Positions 46,020-55,268 of a stretch of DNA of 64,000 nucleotides are shown here, in pieces. The notes beneath the pieces are model-generated. The model had not been told where the DNA came from. It saw only the letters and a program-made list of their open reading frames with translations, and searched no databases. The translations under genes and the position numbers were made by a program. Position 1 is the stretch's first letter, and each line of letters begins with the position of its first letter. The stretch comes from Sulfurimonadaceae bacterium (GTDB taxonomy: Bacteria; Campylobacterota; Campylobacteria; Campylobacterales; Sulfurimonadaceae), in the NCBI GenBank assembly GCA_028683835.1, contig JAQUHB010000008.1:1-64000 (forward strand). Reading direction: 5' to 3'.

Positions 46020-47125
46020 CATAACCCCCATAACTCTCTTGCCTCTTTCTCTTCGACTAAACATCTTGGGCAAAGCTTTTCGCCCTCTTTATACGCAAAA
46101 TAAACGCCACATTCATCACAGCGTTTGATATCAAATTTGATCAGCTCTTCACTTTTTGGTTCAAAAAAGTTTTTAAGATTAAAACTTGGTTTTACTGTCA
46201 GTGATTTTGGTTCACATACATCATGACAGCTTGCACATCTCACACAGGCAAGAGAATTAAAAGCAATAAAAGAACTTTTTATATCAGAACTAAGAGCTCC
46301 GGTTGGACAGATACGGTAACACATCTGACAATCCGTACATGTAGAAGCATCAATGTTTTTTTGCGATATGAAAGAGATATCTTTTATGCTGATGGTATGA
46401 AAGATTTCTGGAACTTCAGTGCGCTTCATCGCCATCAAAAGTAAACTTCTACGCTGTGGTACTTTTTTTTGTTTTATTTTTGCAATATCACTAAGCATTA
46501 TCTCATGAGACTTCAACTCATCATCACCAGCTTCAACTTGGTTTAGAAACTGCTGTTGAATCTGAGAAACACGTTTGAGTGAGTCTTTTGAGAGCAGTTC
46601 TCTTCGTGAGATTACCTCTTTTTCTTCCTTTACAGGAAGTTCTTCTAAAGGGACAAGAGCCTCTACATTCAAGCGTTTTGTTTGCGTCATTGCTTCTAGT
46701 AAAAAGTTTGTTTCCTCTGCTCTATTTTTTATAAGTTCAAGATTTGTTTTAGCGATCGCACAAAAAGCGCATGGACCTATATCAAGAGTTATATCCTCTT
46801 TAGAAAAAAGAGAAAGACTTAAAAGTTCCTCTACACTTAAAGCAGCAATACAAGGAAGTTCACTCTTACATGTAAGCACTTTTTGATCTGTTTCCATAAA
46901 TTTGAAGATAAAATTAATAGGATTAAAATCATCCAAACTGTAAGCCGCAGTCGGACAAGCTGCGCCACATCCGCCACATCCAACACATTCGCTTGGAGTA
47001 AAAGAGACTACAGAGTTATTGATCTTTATCGTCTCTACCGGACAAACCTCTACACAAGTGTTACATGTAGCATTTTTATTACTCGAGTGAACACATTTTG
47101 ATACATCTAAAGTAAGTAAACTCAT
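46019..47125 (-). CDS. Multi-cluster ferredoxin-like protein with C-terminal zinc ribbon
   Basis: The 368-residue cytoplasmic protein carries four cysteine clusters typical of [4Fe-4S] sites. The N-terminal pair is C11, C21, C24, C28 and C47, C50, C53, C57. A second pair starts at CTDCQMCYRICP and CVRCASCHDVCEP near residues 275-315. A CAFCA pair lies near residue 118, and the C-terminus has CDECG...CPRC, a zinc-ribbon-like site. A coiled region (residues ~130-240) separates the pairs. It lies between the TorD-type chaperone (4-base overlap) and the AroE-like gene, and could carry electrons to or assist the molybdoenzyme. A perfect CTTACATGTAAG lies inside. Confidence 0.82.
   Translation of the reverse strand: MSLLTLDVSKCVHSSNKNATCNTCVEVCPVETIKINNSVVSFTPSECVGCGGCGAACPTAAYSLDDFNPINFIFKFMETDQKVLTCKSELPCIAALSVEELLSLSLFSKEDITLDIGPCAFCAIAKTNLELIKNRAEETNFLLEAMTQTKRLNVEALVPLEELPVKEEKEVISRRELLSKDSLKRVSQIQQQFLNQVEAGDDELKSHEIMLSDIAKIKQKKVPQRRSLLLMAMKRTEVPEIFHTISIKDISFISQKNIDASTCTDCQMCYRICPTGALSSDIKSSFIAFNSLACVRCASCHDVCEPKSLTVKPSFNLKNFFEPKSEELIKFDIKRCDECGVYFAYKEGEKLCPRCLVEEKEARELWGL
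46865..46876. repeat. Perfect CTTACATGTAAG palindrome, copy 6
   Basis: Inside the multi-cluster ferredoxin gene, read as Leu-Thr-Cys-Lys. Confidence 0.8.
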
Positions 47126-47772
47126 ATGTTATAGTTATACCCATTCTCTTTTAAATGAGTCAAATATTCAAAATCACTCATCATAAATTCGAGTGCAAGT
47201 TCTGCTGCGTCAAAATAAAATGCACTTCCCGCTTCTGATTTGACATTGAGTAAATACATTGGTGCCCACTCTAAAAGATGCTCTTTTAAGAAGTTATACT
47301 CGATCTCTGCAATCTCGGCTGCGATTAGAGGCTGTCCATCTTCAAGAGCTTTATACTCAGCTTCACAAAGTTTATACATAAATTCAAGTTCAACACCGAT
47401 ATGATCTGCACTCATAACACGTGCGACATCAAGCTCAACTCTAAAATCAAAGTCATTATAAAGTGCTTGTACAGGATTATCTCCGCCTGTTTCCATCATC
47501 TGATCATCTCTTCTATAAAAAGACTCGTAAGGGATAAGGTGCATTAAAAAAAGGTTAGTAAAATCAACATTTAGGTATTTTTCTATAAGATCTTTATTAC
47601 CCATTTGTTTACGTTTTTCCCATTTTTCAAATGATGGAAAAAAAGAGAGCATATTTTCATCTTCGATTATTGATTTTAATAGCGTTTCATCAACTTCTGT
47701 CATTAAGATTCTAGAGATAAGAGCATAAATATTTACACGTGATAATTGTTCTATTTGAAGAGCTTCTTGCAT
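47122..47772 (-). CDS. TorD-family molybdoenzyme chaperone
   Basis: The 216-residue, largely helical protein has the chaperone pattern of TorD/DmsD/NarJ types: an N-terminal helix pair (NIYALISRILM), LFLMHLIPYESFYRRDD near residues 73-90, where the conserved YES-type region lies, and EYNFLKEHLLEWAPMYL near residue 160. Such proteins bind the twin-arginine signal peptide and help cofactor loading of the molybdopterin subunit. It lies directly downstream of that subunit (72 bases), which has a twin-arginine signal. Confidence 0.82.
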   Translation of the reverse strand: MQEALQIEQLSRVNIYALISRILMTEVDETLLKSIIEDENMLSFFPSFEKWEKRKQMGNKDLIEKYLNVDFTNLFLMHLIPYESFYRRDDQMMETGGDNPVQALYNDFDFRVELDVARVMSADHIGVELEFMYKLCEAEYKALEDGQPLIAAEIAEIEYNFLKEHLLEWAPMYLLNVKSEAGSAFYFDAAELALEFMMSDFEYLTHLKENGYNYNI

Positions 47773-47844
47773 ATAAAAGTACCTTTAGGAAAATGTTTGT
47801 GAAGTATATTAAAGCGCCACTTGATGTGGGCTTTAATATGATTG

Positions 47845-50800
47845 TTATATCTCTTTAATCGTAACTTCGTAAGCTTTGTCTGAAACTTTAGATCCAGGAC
47901 GAGGCATATGATGTGGACGACGCATTGTATCGCCAGCTTTAAGTGGGCGAGTCAACTGGTCTCTCCACCCTTGGTATACTTTGAAGTTATTTTCATAGTT
48001 AACTACGATATCACCAATTTTGTCATCAGCCTTAGCAAGTTCTAAACTTACTTTTTGGTGCCATCCGTGGTTACCCGCGATTGGATCTGGATGTGCCGCA
48101 GCAACAGCATTTTGCCATGAACCACTTAGACCATCCCACCAGATATTTTCAAGATCTTTGTTATATTCTTTAAACTGCCATACATCATGACGTGGTTTAA
48201 TTCCCTCAACTGGTTTGAGCGTTCCCACTTTACCATCATTTGTCATGTCATATCTAGGAGCACCAACACCCATGATTCCTAATCTATGTTCAAAACCTGG
48301 GATCTCTACAGAGTCTTTTAGTTTCCAACGACCAGCATGGTGTGAACAAGCTAGAACACCTGGACGAGTTGCTTCAGTCGGTACAGCCATAGCGATAAAA
48401 TAGCCACTTTCTAAATTAGTTACTGTATCCGTAATTTTCACACGTACTGCATCACCGCGCTTTATACCAAGTTTCTCTGCATCTTTTGTATAGATCCAGA
48501 TCGGGTTATGGTTTTGTGAAATCTCCATCAAGTGTTTAGAGTTCACAGAACGTGTGTGAATGTTATACGGTAAACGATAGATCGTATTTAAAGCAAACTC
48601 ATTATCACCCTTCATATAGCTGTGGTGAACTTGTGTTACAAGATGCTTCATTTTTTCATACTCACCATCATTACGTGGATAAACAGGTACTGCATACTCC
48701 GGCCATTTCCAATCAGCAAGCCACTCAACAAAGAAATCAAGTTTTTTACTTGGTGTATGAAACCCTTGATGAACTTTTCCGTTAATTTCAACACCGATTG
48801 AGTGCTTATGACCAGCTTCTTCCATCCATAAAGTGCCAAATTTATCTTTTGTAACTTCACTTTTTGGAATCTTTTTACCTTCATAAGTATAACTCGTGCC
48901 ATCAAATGCCAGCGGAGCTTCTTGAGGCTTATAAACATCAGTTTTTTCAGTCCAAGCACCATGATCACGTAAATATTCATATACAGGAAATTCAGCCGCT
49001 GGATACAACGTTTTAGCGGTCTCGGATAATCTTGGTAAAAGACTGATCGCTGCATCGAAATACTCAGGCACAGTAACACATCGAGACGGATCTTTTTTAG
49101 ATGCCCAATATTTTTGAATACCTAAGCTTCCATCTTTATCAACATGGTGATAAATAATATTTGCCCAGAATTCTGTTTCTTCCCAGATCTCGCCCAAACC
49201 ATATTTCATGTGGGCTTCAAGCGTCGCACGAGTTGGATCTTTTGCTTTCCAGCCCATTTTTTCAGCTGCTACACGTAAAACCGCTTGACGGAACTCTAAA
49301 CGAGCTTCTGGTTTAGACGGTGTAGACTGTTGGTCATGACGTTCACCTGCAAGTCCTACAGGAAGGATATAGTCACAATACCAGTTTGTCTCACTCCATG
49401 TAGGAGCAAGGTTGAATGACAGCTCAACTTTCGCTTCATTTTTCAACACCTCTATCCATCTAAATCCATCTGGATTAATCCAAACTGGATTATACATACG
49501 CGGGAAATATACAGAAAGCTTCGTAGGTACGTTTACACCTTTAGCCTGCCATTTTTTCTGCCACTCTGTATCAGAGAGCAAGTGTGGTAACAAGTAACTC
49601 ATCTCATATGTACAAAGAGGGAATTCAGGCGGCCACATAAGTTCATTCCAAGCATCTACCTTAGGTGGTTTTTCACCTGCAACTGTCGCCTTGTCTCCCT
49701 CACCAGCGAGAGAAATCTCATGCCAATGGTGTAGTCCTGTGCCACCAATATCTCCTTGCATCGCACCACGAACTACAAGTGATAAGAAACCAGCACGAGT
49801 ATTCATCCATCCACCGCGGTGACCGATTGTTCCTGCACGCCAGAGATATGAAGCTATTTTATTTCCAGCACCAATATACATATCCCAAAGTTGGTCAAGT
49901 TTATAACCCATACCTTCCATTTTACACTCTTTGAGAACGAACTCTTTCGTGTATGGAGCATATAACTCTTTTGCTAATTCAATAAAATCTGCATAGCTCT
50001 CACCCGTTGGAACTTTAGAGATATAGCCATAACCAACCATCTTTTGCAAGTGCTCTTTGTTTGCCATCAAACGATCCCAGTTCACCCATTCGCGAACAAA
50101 ATCATGCGCAACTAAATCATCTCCATTTTTATCTTTTTCATGTAAGACACGGTTTACAAGGTAGAGATAAAGCGCTGCCTCTGTCCCTGGCCATACTGGT
50201 AACCAAAGATCAGCCATACCAGCAGAGTTACTCATACGTGGATCAATAACAACCATTTTTGCGCCGCGTTTACGAGCATCAGCTATGTAACCTGCTGATT
50301 GTTGGAAGTAGTGTCCCGCATCTGCCGCGTGAGATGATTGTAAGAAAATCAGATTTGCATTTGCCCAATCCGGAGAGTTTCTATCATCATTTGTCCATTG
50401 GATTGTTCCCTGACGAGCACCTGCTGAACAGATGTTCGTGTGTGAATTATATCCATCAATTCCAAGTGTATATGGAACACGCGGACCAAAACCGTTTTCA
50501 TTTGGACGACCAACATGATATATAATCGATTTTTTAGACAGTTCATCACCAACTTTGATAGTATCATGCATTTTCTTACCAATCTCAGCCATAGCGATAT
50601 CCCAGGTAACACGAACCCATTTACCCTCACCACGTTTTGAACCTGGAGCACGTTTTAGTGGAAATGGAATACGATCTGGATCGTACATTTGAGAAGTTAC
50701 AGCATAACCTTTTGCACAGTTACGTCCACGAGAACCTGTATGTAATGGATTACCCATATACTTACGAACTGTCATCGTATCTTTATTAACCCATGCAGTA

Positions 50801-51120
50801 AGACCACAACCTGCTTCACAGTTTGAACAAACTGTTGGAACTAGCATAAAGTTGTTGACTTTGATACCATCTGGATTTTCTTTACTTTGTACACCGTGAC
50901 GTTCTATACCGCCGCGTTTCCAATCAGTACCGTCTAGTTCAGCAAAATTATCCCACTCTTTCAAAGGAGGATAAAAAGACAAAGAATTCGGAGTATTAGT
51001 AAATTTTGATTCTGCAACAGATTCTGCAACAGCATCTGTACTAAATACACCCTTCGCTAATGTAACGCCTGCAACAGTAAATGCAGCGCCTTTTAAAAAT
51101 GTTCTTCTTTCTAAATACAT
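47845..51120 (-). CDS. TAT-exported molybdopterin oxidoreductase catalytic subunit
   Basis: The 1091-residue catalytic subunit has a twin-arginine signal (RRTFLKGAAFTVAG, from residue 5), so it works in the periplasm. The [4Fe-4S] motif CSNCEAGCG...RNCAKGY lies near residues 96-140. The molybdopterin domains follow, with TNICSAGARQG near residue 230 where the Mo ligand is expected (Cys candidate). The size fits tetrathionate (TtrA) or selenate (SrdA) reductase-type enzymes better than the ~760-residue PsrA/PhsA. The B-C-A order is shared with ttrBCA and srdBCA. The substrate (tetrathionate, polysulfide, selenate, arsenate or similar) cannot be decided from sequence. Confidence 0.87.
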   Translation of the reverse strand: MYLERRTFLKGAAFTVAGVTLAKGVFSTDAVAESVAESKFTNTPNSLSFYPPLKEWDNFAELDGTDWKRGGIERHGVQSKENPDGIKVNNFMLVPTVCSNCEAGCGLTAWVNKDTMTVRKYMGNPLHTGSRGRNCAKGYAVTSQMYDPDRIPFPLKRAPGSKRGEGKWVRVTWDIAMAEIGKKMHDTIKVGDELSKKSIIYHVGRPNENGFGPRVPYTLGIDGYNSHTNICSAGARQGTIQWTNDDRNSPDWANANLIFLQSSHAADAGHYFQQSAGYIADARKRGAKMVVIDPRMSNSAGMADLWLPVWPGTEAALYLYLVNRVLHEKDKNGDDLVAHDFVREWVNWDRLMANKEHLQKMVGYGYISKVPTGESYADFIELAKELYAPYTKEFVLKECKMEGMGYKLDQLWDMYIGAGNKIASYLWRAGTIGHRGGWMNTRAGFLSLVVRGAMQGDIGGTGLHHWHEISLAGEGDKATVAGEKPPKVDAWNELMWPPEFPLCTYEMSYLLPHLLSDTEWQKKWQAKGVNVPTKLSVYFPRMYNPVWINPDGFRWIEVLKNEAKVELSFNLAPTWSETNWYCDYILPVGLAGERHDQQSTPSKPEARLEFRQAVLRVAAEKMGWKAKDPTRATLEAHMKYGLGEIWEETEFWANIIYHHVDKDGSLGIQKYWASKKDPSRCVTVPEYFDAAISLLPRLSETAKTLYPAAEFPVYEYLRDHGAWTEKTDVYKPQEAPLAFDGTSYTYEGKKIPKSEVTKDKFGTLWMEEAGHKHSIGVEINGKVHQGFHTPSKKLDFFVEWLADWKWPEYAVPVYPRNDGEYEKMKHLVTQVHHSYMKGDNEFALNTIYRLPYNIHTRSVNSKHLMEISQNHNPIWIYTKDAEKLGIKRGDAVRVKITDTVTNLESGYFIAMAVPTEATRPGVLACSHHAGRWKLKDSVEIPGFEHRLGIMGVGAPRYDMTNDGKVGTLKPVEGIKPRHDVWQFKEYNKDLENIWWDGLSGSWQNAVAAAHPDPIAGNHGWHQKVSLELAKADDKIGDIVVNYENNFKVYQGWRDQLTRPLKAGDTMRRPHHMPRPGSKVSDKAYEVTIKEI

Positions 51121-51131
51121 CTATAACCTCT

Positions 51132-52028
51132 TTAGCTTAAGTTCAATAATTGTGGAATGATCAACCAGACATGTTTAACAATCCATAGACCTGCGATTGC
51201 CAATATTGCCGCTAGTTTCAATAAACTTTCACTTTTACTTGAAATACTAAGTAAAACTAAAACCATCGGTACTATGAAAGCCATTAGTTGACCTAACCAG
51301 AACATCGTTGTATATTGCCCCGCACCTTTCACTGCTTGTAGAGTTACCATAACTTCCTCAGCCTTCATCGGTCCAAACACCATTTCACTCATGTAAATGA
51401 TAAATGCCATTGCAGCACTTAAACCAAGAATAATTCCTAAATCTCTTTTTGCTGCATATGGAAGTTTTTTGCCCATCAAAATAAGAGTTGCAGAACCAGT
51501 CAATGTAGCAGCAAGTATCATCTGCACAGCTTCAGTTGGCATTTGCCATAGTTCACGAGCTGTTGCTTCAGCCATAATAGCAGCCGTATAAAGTGTTACA
51601 GGGATAGAGATAATTACAGCCAACGGTAACAACTTATCAAAAGATGCTGTATCTTTTTTCAAAAAGACCATATATGCCATCAAGAAAAGTAATCCAACTA
51701 AACCAGTTACAATCCATGCACCAACTGCAATCGCCGACGTAAGATGTGGATGTGTAAAGATATGCCAGAATCTAAACATCTGATGTAAATCTATGACCGT
51801 AAAGAGTAGAAAAATGTGAATAAACACAATTGAAACTACAATTACAGGAAAACGTAAATATCCTGCTTCATTTGGATACTTTTTAAGCAGATAAAAAAGC
51901 ATAAAGATAACACCCGTACCAATGCTTTTTGCCCACATATTCATAGTAATAATCCAACCCCAAACGATACTTGGTAAAGCGACGTCTAAAGTTACTACTG
52001 CGTGTGTTGCTTCAACTACTGTATGCAT
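51132..52028 (-). CDS. NrfD/PsrC-type membrane anchor subunit
   Basis: The 298-residue protein has about eight transmembrane helices and the NrfD/PsrC-type motif FRFWHIFTHPHLTSAIAVGAW near residues 85-105. This family binds quinone and passes electrons between the quinone pool and the FeS subunit without haem. It overlaps the FeS gene by one base and precedes the catalytic subunit by 11 bases, as expected for a complex iron-sulfur molybdoenzyme. Confidence 0.9.
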   Translation of the reverse strand: MHTVVEATHAVVTLDVALPSIVWGWIITMNMWAKSIGTGVIFMLFYLLKKYPNEAGYLRFPVIVVSIVFIHIFLLFTVIDLHQMFRFWHIFTHPHLTSAIAVGAWIVTGLVGLLFLMAYMVFLKKDTASFDKLLPLAVIISIPVTLYTAAIMAEATARELWQMPTEAVQMILAATLTGSATLILMGKKLPYAAKRDLGIILGLSAAMAFIIYMSEMVFGPMKAEEVMVTLQAVKGAGQYTTMFWLGQLMAFIVPMVLVLLSISSKSESLLKLAAILAIAGLWIVKHVWLIIPQLLNLS

Positions 52029-52663
52029 TAGTGGTGTCCTCCTACTGGTAAGTGAGTCAATTTATTAAATAGTGAATAACCTTCAATACGCTCAGATGCT
52101 AATGGATTTAGATTTACATCACCGCCACCTACATAGTAATGATGAGGGTCTGTACCTTTTTCAGGTTTTCTCACTCTTGTATCTCTATGATCTTGAATAT
52201 ATTTGCTTATATTTGATGTTGGATCATCCAAATCACCAAAAATATTTGCTTCAACTGGACAGGCAACCACACAAGCTGGCATCATGCTAGACGCAATACG
52301 GTGCGCACAATATGTACATTTATCTGCTGTTTGTGTTTCAGGATCTATATAAATAGCACCATATGGACAAGCCATAATACAACCAGCACATCCGATACAA
52401 CGTTCTTTATCTATATTAACAATCCCATTGTCAATATAGTGCAAAGCACTTACTGGACAGATACGCTCACAAGGTGCATTCGCACAATGGTTACAACGTA
52501 ATGGAGTAAATGTACGCTTTGTTTCAGGGTACATTCCAACATCTATATACTTAACGCGAAGTCTCCATGTACTGAGTGGAACTTCATTTTCCACCTTACA
52601 TGCCACCTCACAACCTTTACATCCCATACAAAGATGTAAATCAACTAGAAAGCCCAATTGCAT
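52028..52663 (-). CDS. Four-cluster FeS electron-transfer subunit
   Basis: The 211-residue protein is a DmsB/NrfC/PsrB-type subunit with four [4Fe-4S] motifs: CMGCKGCEVACK near residue 12, CNHCANAPCERICP near residue 57, CIGCAGCIMACP near residue 89 and CTYCAHR...CVVACP near residue 117. There is no signal peptide; it is probably exported with the twin-arginine catalytic subunit. It is first in the operon, so its upstream gap (52664-52930) must hold the operon promoter. Confidence 0.93.
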   Translation of the reverse strand: MQLGFLVDLHLCMGCKGCEVACKVENEVPLSTWRLRVKYIDVGMYPETKRTFTPLRCNHCANAPCERICPVSALHYIDNGIVNIDKERCIGCAGCIMACPYGAIYIDPETQTADKCTYCAHRIASSMMPACVVACPVEANIFGDLDDPTSNISKYIQDHRDTRVRKPEKGTDPHHYYVGGGDVNLNPLASERIEGYSLFNKLTHLPVGGHH

Positions 52664-52930
52664 ATACTCTCCTTCACCTACTCTAGTAGATATTTAGCGT
52701 TTTATTAGTAGAACTAATTTTTATTATAAAAATACCGTACAACACGACACTTACTGCATTTTCGCTGATTGATATTAGCCTATGTTTCTTTAACTGAAAC
52801 TAAAATTGTATTAATTTTTTTGATAAAAGTGTGATAAATGAGGATTTGAGTAATAAGAGAAGAAAGATTATTTTTTATAATATATGAACGAGAACTCTTA
52901 TAGAAAGAGTTCATCAATTTTATTTAATAT
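52664..52930. other. Promoter gap between the molybdoenzyme operon and hisD
   Basis: This 267-base AT-rich gap has no gene. It must hold the minus-strand promoter of the molybdoenzyme operon and the end of hisD transcription. It contains short direct and inverted TAGTAGA/TAGTAGAAC elements at about 52684 and 52708, and a perfect hairpin at 52892-52912. I see no regulator-specific site I can name. Confidence 0.45.
52892..52912 (-). terminator. Hairpin downstream of hisD
   Basis: GAACTCTT and AAGAGTTC form a perfect 8-base stem with a 5-base loop, 19 bases after the hisD stop. Following bases on the minus strand are mixed, without a clean U-run, so the terminator call is moderate. Confidence 0.45.
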
Positions 52931-54220
52931 CTAATTAAGTCGAACGCGTACCGACTGTTCATGTGCAGTCAAACCTTCAGTATTGGCTATCATCGCACAA
53001 GCTTCTCCGATCTCATTGATAGCTTTAGAACTAAATGAGATGATAGAGCTTTTTTTCATAAAATTTTCTACTCCAAGCGGAGAGTAAAACTTTGCCGTTC
53101 CACCCGTTGGAAGTGTGTGATTTGGTCCTGCTACATAATCGCCTATCGCTTCAGGAGTATTGTGTCCCAAAAAGATAGCTCCTGCATGCTTTATATACGG
53201 TAGTAGTTCAAAAGGATTATTTGTCGCCACTTCAAGGTGTTCTGGCGCTATCTTATTCATAAGAATTATTGCTTCGTCCATCGTTTTGGATACTATGATT
53301 GCTCCACGCTCTTCTATAGATTTTCTCGCTATCTCTTCTCGAGGCAGTTTTATGAGCCAGTTTTCTATCTCTTTTTTTACCTCTTGTGCCAGTTTTTCAG
53401 ATGTAGTTATAAGGATAGAACTTGCCATCTCATCATGTTCAGCCTGAGAAAGCATATCTATAGCCATATGTGAAGGATTAGCACTTTCATCAGCTAAGAT
53501 TCCTATCTCACTTGGTCCTGCGATCATATCTATGTTCACGTCACCAAAAACCATCTTTTTTGCAGTTGCCACAAAGATATTTCCCGGTCCTGTAATAACA
53601 TCCACTTTTGGAATCGTCTCAGTGCCATACGCCATAGCAGCTATCGCGCTCGCACCTCCGACCTTATAGACTTCACTCACTCCACAAAGATGACAAGCTG
53701 CAAGAAGAAGTTCATTTGGCTCATTGTCAGGTGTCGGAGTACAAATAACTATCTTCTCGACTCCCGCAACTTGAGCAGGAATAACATTCATCAAAAGTGA
53801 AGATGGATAAGCGGCTTTTCCACCAGGAATATATAACCCTGCAGAATCAACAGGCGTCACTTTTTGGCCCAAAATCGTTCCATTTTCTTCTGTATCAAAC
53901 CAGCTTTTTGGTTTTTGTTTTTGGTGATAGACTTTGATGCGATCATACGCAAGATGTAAAGCGGCTTTAAGATCTTTATCCAGTACATCATAAGCGTTTT
54001 TCATCAGTGTCACATCTATTTTTAAATCAGCATCATTTTTAGGAGTCCACTTATCAAACTTAGCGATGTGTGATTTTAACGCACTGTTTTTATCTTTTTT
54101 GATCTCATCAATAATACTACCAACGATAGTGCTTACATGCACCATATCCATCTTACCGCGACCTAATAGTTCTTCAAATTGTGCCTCAAAATTTTGCGAG
54201 GAAGTAGTTGTAAAAATCAT
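52931..54220 (-). CDS. hisD: Histidinol dehydrogenase
   Basis: HisD oxidises L-histidinol to histidine in two NAD-dependent steps. The 429 residues match the family. Visible motifs are the VDSAGLYIPGG stretch near residue 130, VDVITGPGNIFVATAKK, MLSQAEHDEMASS with catalytic or zinc-site residues, and GPNHTLPTGG near residue 375. It is followed by no other his gene here. It overlaps the upstream thioredoxin-like gene by four bases (ATGA). Confidence 0.97.
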   Translation of the reverse strand: MIFTTTSSQNFEAQFEELLGRGKMDMVHVSTIVGSIIDEIKKDKNSALKSHIAKFDKWTPKNDADLKIDVTLMKNAYDVLDKDLKAALHLAYDRIKVYHQKQKPKSWFDTEENGTILGQKVTPVDSAGLYIPGGKAAYPSSLLMNVIPAQVAGVEKIVICTPTPDNEPNELLLAACHLCGVSEVYKVGGASAIAAMAYGTETIPKVDVITGPGNIFVATAKKMVFGDVNIDMIAGPSEIGILADESANPSHMAIDMLSQAEHDEMASSILITTSEKLAQEVKKEIENWLIKLPREEIARKSIEERGAIIVSKTMDEAIILMNKIAPEHLEVATNNPFELLPYIKHAGAIFLGHNTPEAIGDYVAGPNHTLPTGGTAKFYSPLGVENFMKKSSIISFSSKAINEIGEACAMIANTEGLTAHEQSVRVRLN

Positions 54221-54666
54221 AATCTGCTCTTCATATAGTTAATTTGTTGTTCTTGTTTTTGTATAGCAAAACTTTTTGATACCGTATCCAAAATCTTTAA
54301 AAGATTTTTTTCGTCCACAGCACCCATGATAGGCTCACTCATAGCTTTTCCCTCATCATCCAAAAACCAGATAGTTGGAGTAGCAGGACGCCAAAACTCT
54401 TCTGGAAAAGCGTCATCATCATCATCTGTATATGCGATGTATGTTACATAGTCTTTATTTAATGTTTCTATAACAGCATCTTTTGAAAGCGTTTCTTTTT
54501 CAAGCATAACACAGTATTTACATGTATGACGCGAAACGATAAACATGATTGGTTTTTGTACTATATCTGCTTGAATCAGCGCATTTTTAAAGCTTTTTTG
54601 TAAAGCAAGTTCAGATCCAAAAAGATTCATAAATACTATTAACGCGAGTAAAACAATTTTTTTCAT
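54217..54666 (-). CDS. Periplasmic thioredoxin-like protein
   Basis: The 149-residue precursor has a signal peptide (MKKIVLLALIVFMNLFGS) and a thioredoxin fold with RHTCKYCVMLEKETL near residues 46-60 (CKYC active site) and a cis-Pro region PATPTIWFLD. It resembles DUF255/SoxW-type periplasmic thioredoxins. It is coupled by overlap to aroK upstream and hisD downstream. No specific partner is evident. Confidence 0.82.
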   Translation of the reverse strand: MKKIVLLALIVFMNLFGSELALQKSFKNALIQADIVQKPIMFIVSRHTCKYCVMLEKETLSKDAVIETLNKDYVTYIAYTDDDDDAFPEEFWRPATPTIWFLDDEGKAMSEPIMGAVDEKNLLKILDTVSKSFAIQKQEQQINYMKSRL

Positions 54667-55178
54667 AACTTAGCCTTTTTTTGGATCTCTTTTACGATAT
54701 CTTCGACACTTTTATCCGTAACATCTATAACGATATCTGCAACTTTTTTATATTGTGCTTCTCTCTCAGTATAAAGAGCTTTTGCACGTTCAAGATCTTG
54801 CATCAATGGACGTTTTTTAAGCTTACTGGCTGCATTTGGATGATTCATGATTCTCCCATGAATTTTTTCAAAAGGGGAATCTAACAAAATAACCGTTCCA
54901 ATTTTATTAAGGTTTTTGACTTTATAAAATCCGCCACCAGTTGAGATGAGCGTATCTTTTACACTTTTTTCAAGCCACTTTGCAACTTTAAATTCTATAT
55001 CTCTAAAATACACTTCACCCTCAGCTGCAAAGATCTTTTTGATACTTCTATTTTCCATACTTTCTATGATGTCATCTGTATCGAGTGCAACAATTCCAAG
55101 TTGCTTAACCATTTCACGAGCCACACTACCCTTTCCAACACCCATAAAACCTATCAATACAATATTTTTCATTCTCAT
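54663..55178 (-). CDS. aroK: Shikimate kinase
   Basis: AroK phosphorylates shikimate in aromatic amino acid synthesis. The 171-residue length is normal. The P-loop is GFMGVGKGSV, in which the usual Ser/Thr after the Lys is Gly. DTDD near residue 34, the GGGF substrate loop and RPLMQDLERAK lid region are present. Apart from the P-loop change it looks complete. A second in-frame ATG at 55172 is an alternative start. It overlaps the thioredoxin-like gene by four bases. Confidence 0.9.
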   Translation of the reverse strand: MRMKNIVLIGFMGVGKGSVAREMVKQLGIVALDTDDIIESMENRSIKKIFAAEGEVYFRDIEFKVAKWLEKSVKDTLISTGGGFYKVKNLNKIGTVILLDSPFEKIHGRIMNHPNAASKLKKRPLMQDLERAKALYTEREAQYKKVADIVIDVTDKSVEDIVKEIQKKAKL

Positions 55179-55268
55179 TTTTCTTTATTTTAATTTCTTA
55201 ATTGACGAGGATTATACTTTAAATGGGCTGACATGCACTTAAAGGAATTTTTGACTACAATACTTTTT

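Noticed and set aside
50349-50651. Minus-strand 100-residue frame inside the molybdoenzyme catalytic gene
   Set aside because: It is fully contained in the conserved catalytic-subunit frame and has no independent start signal.
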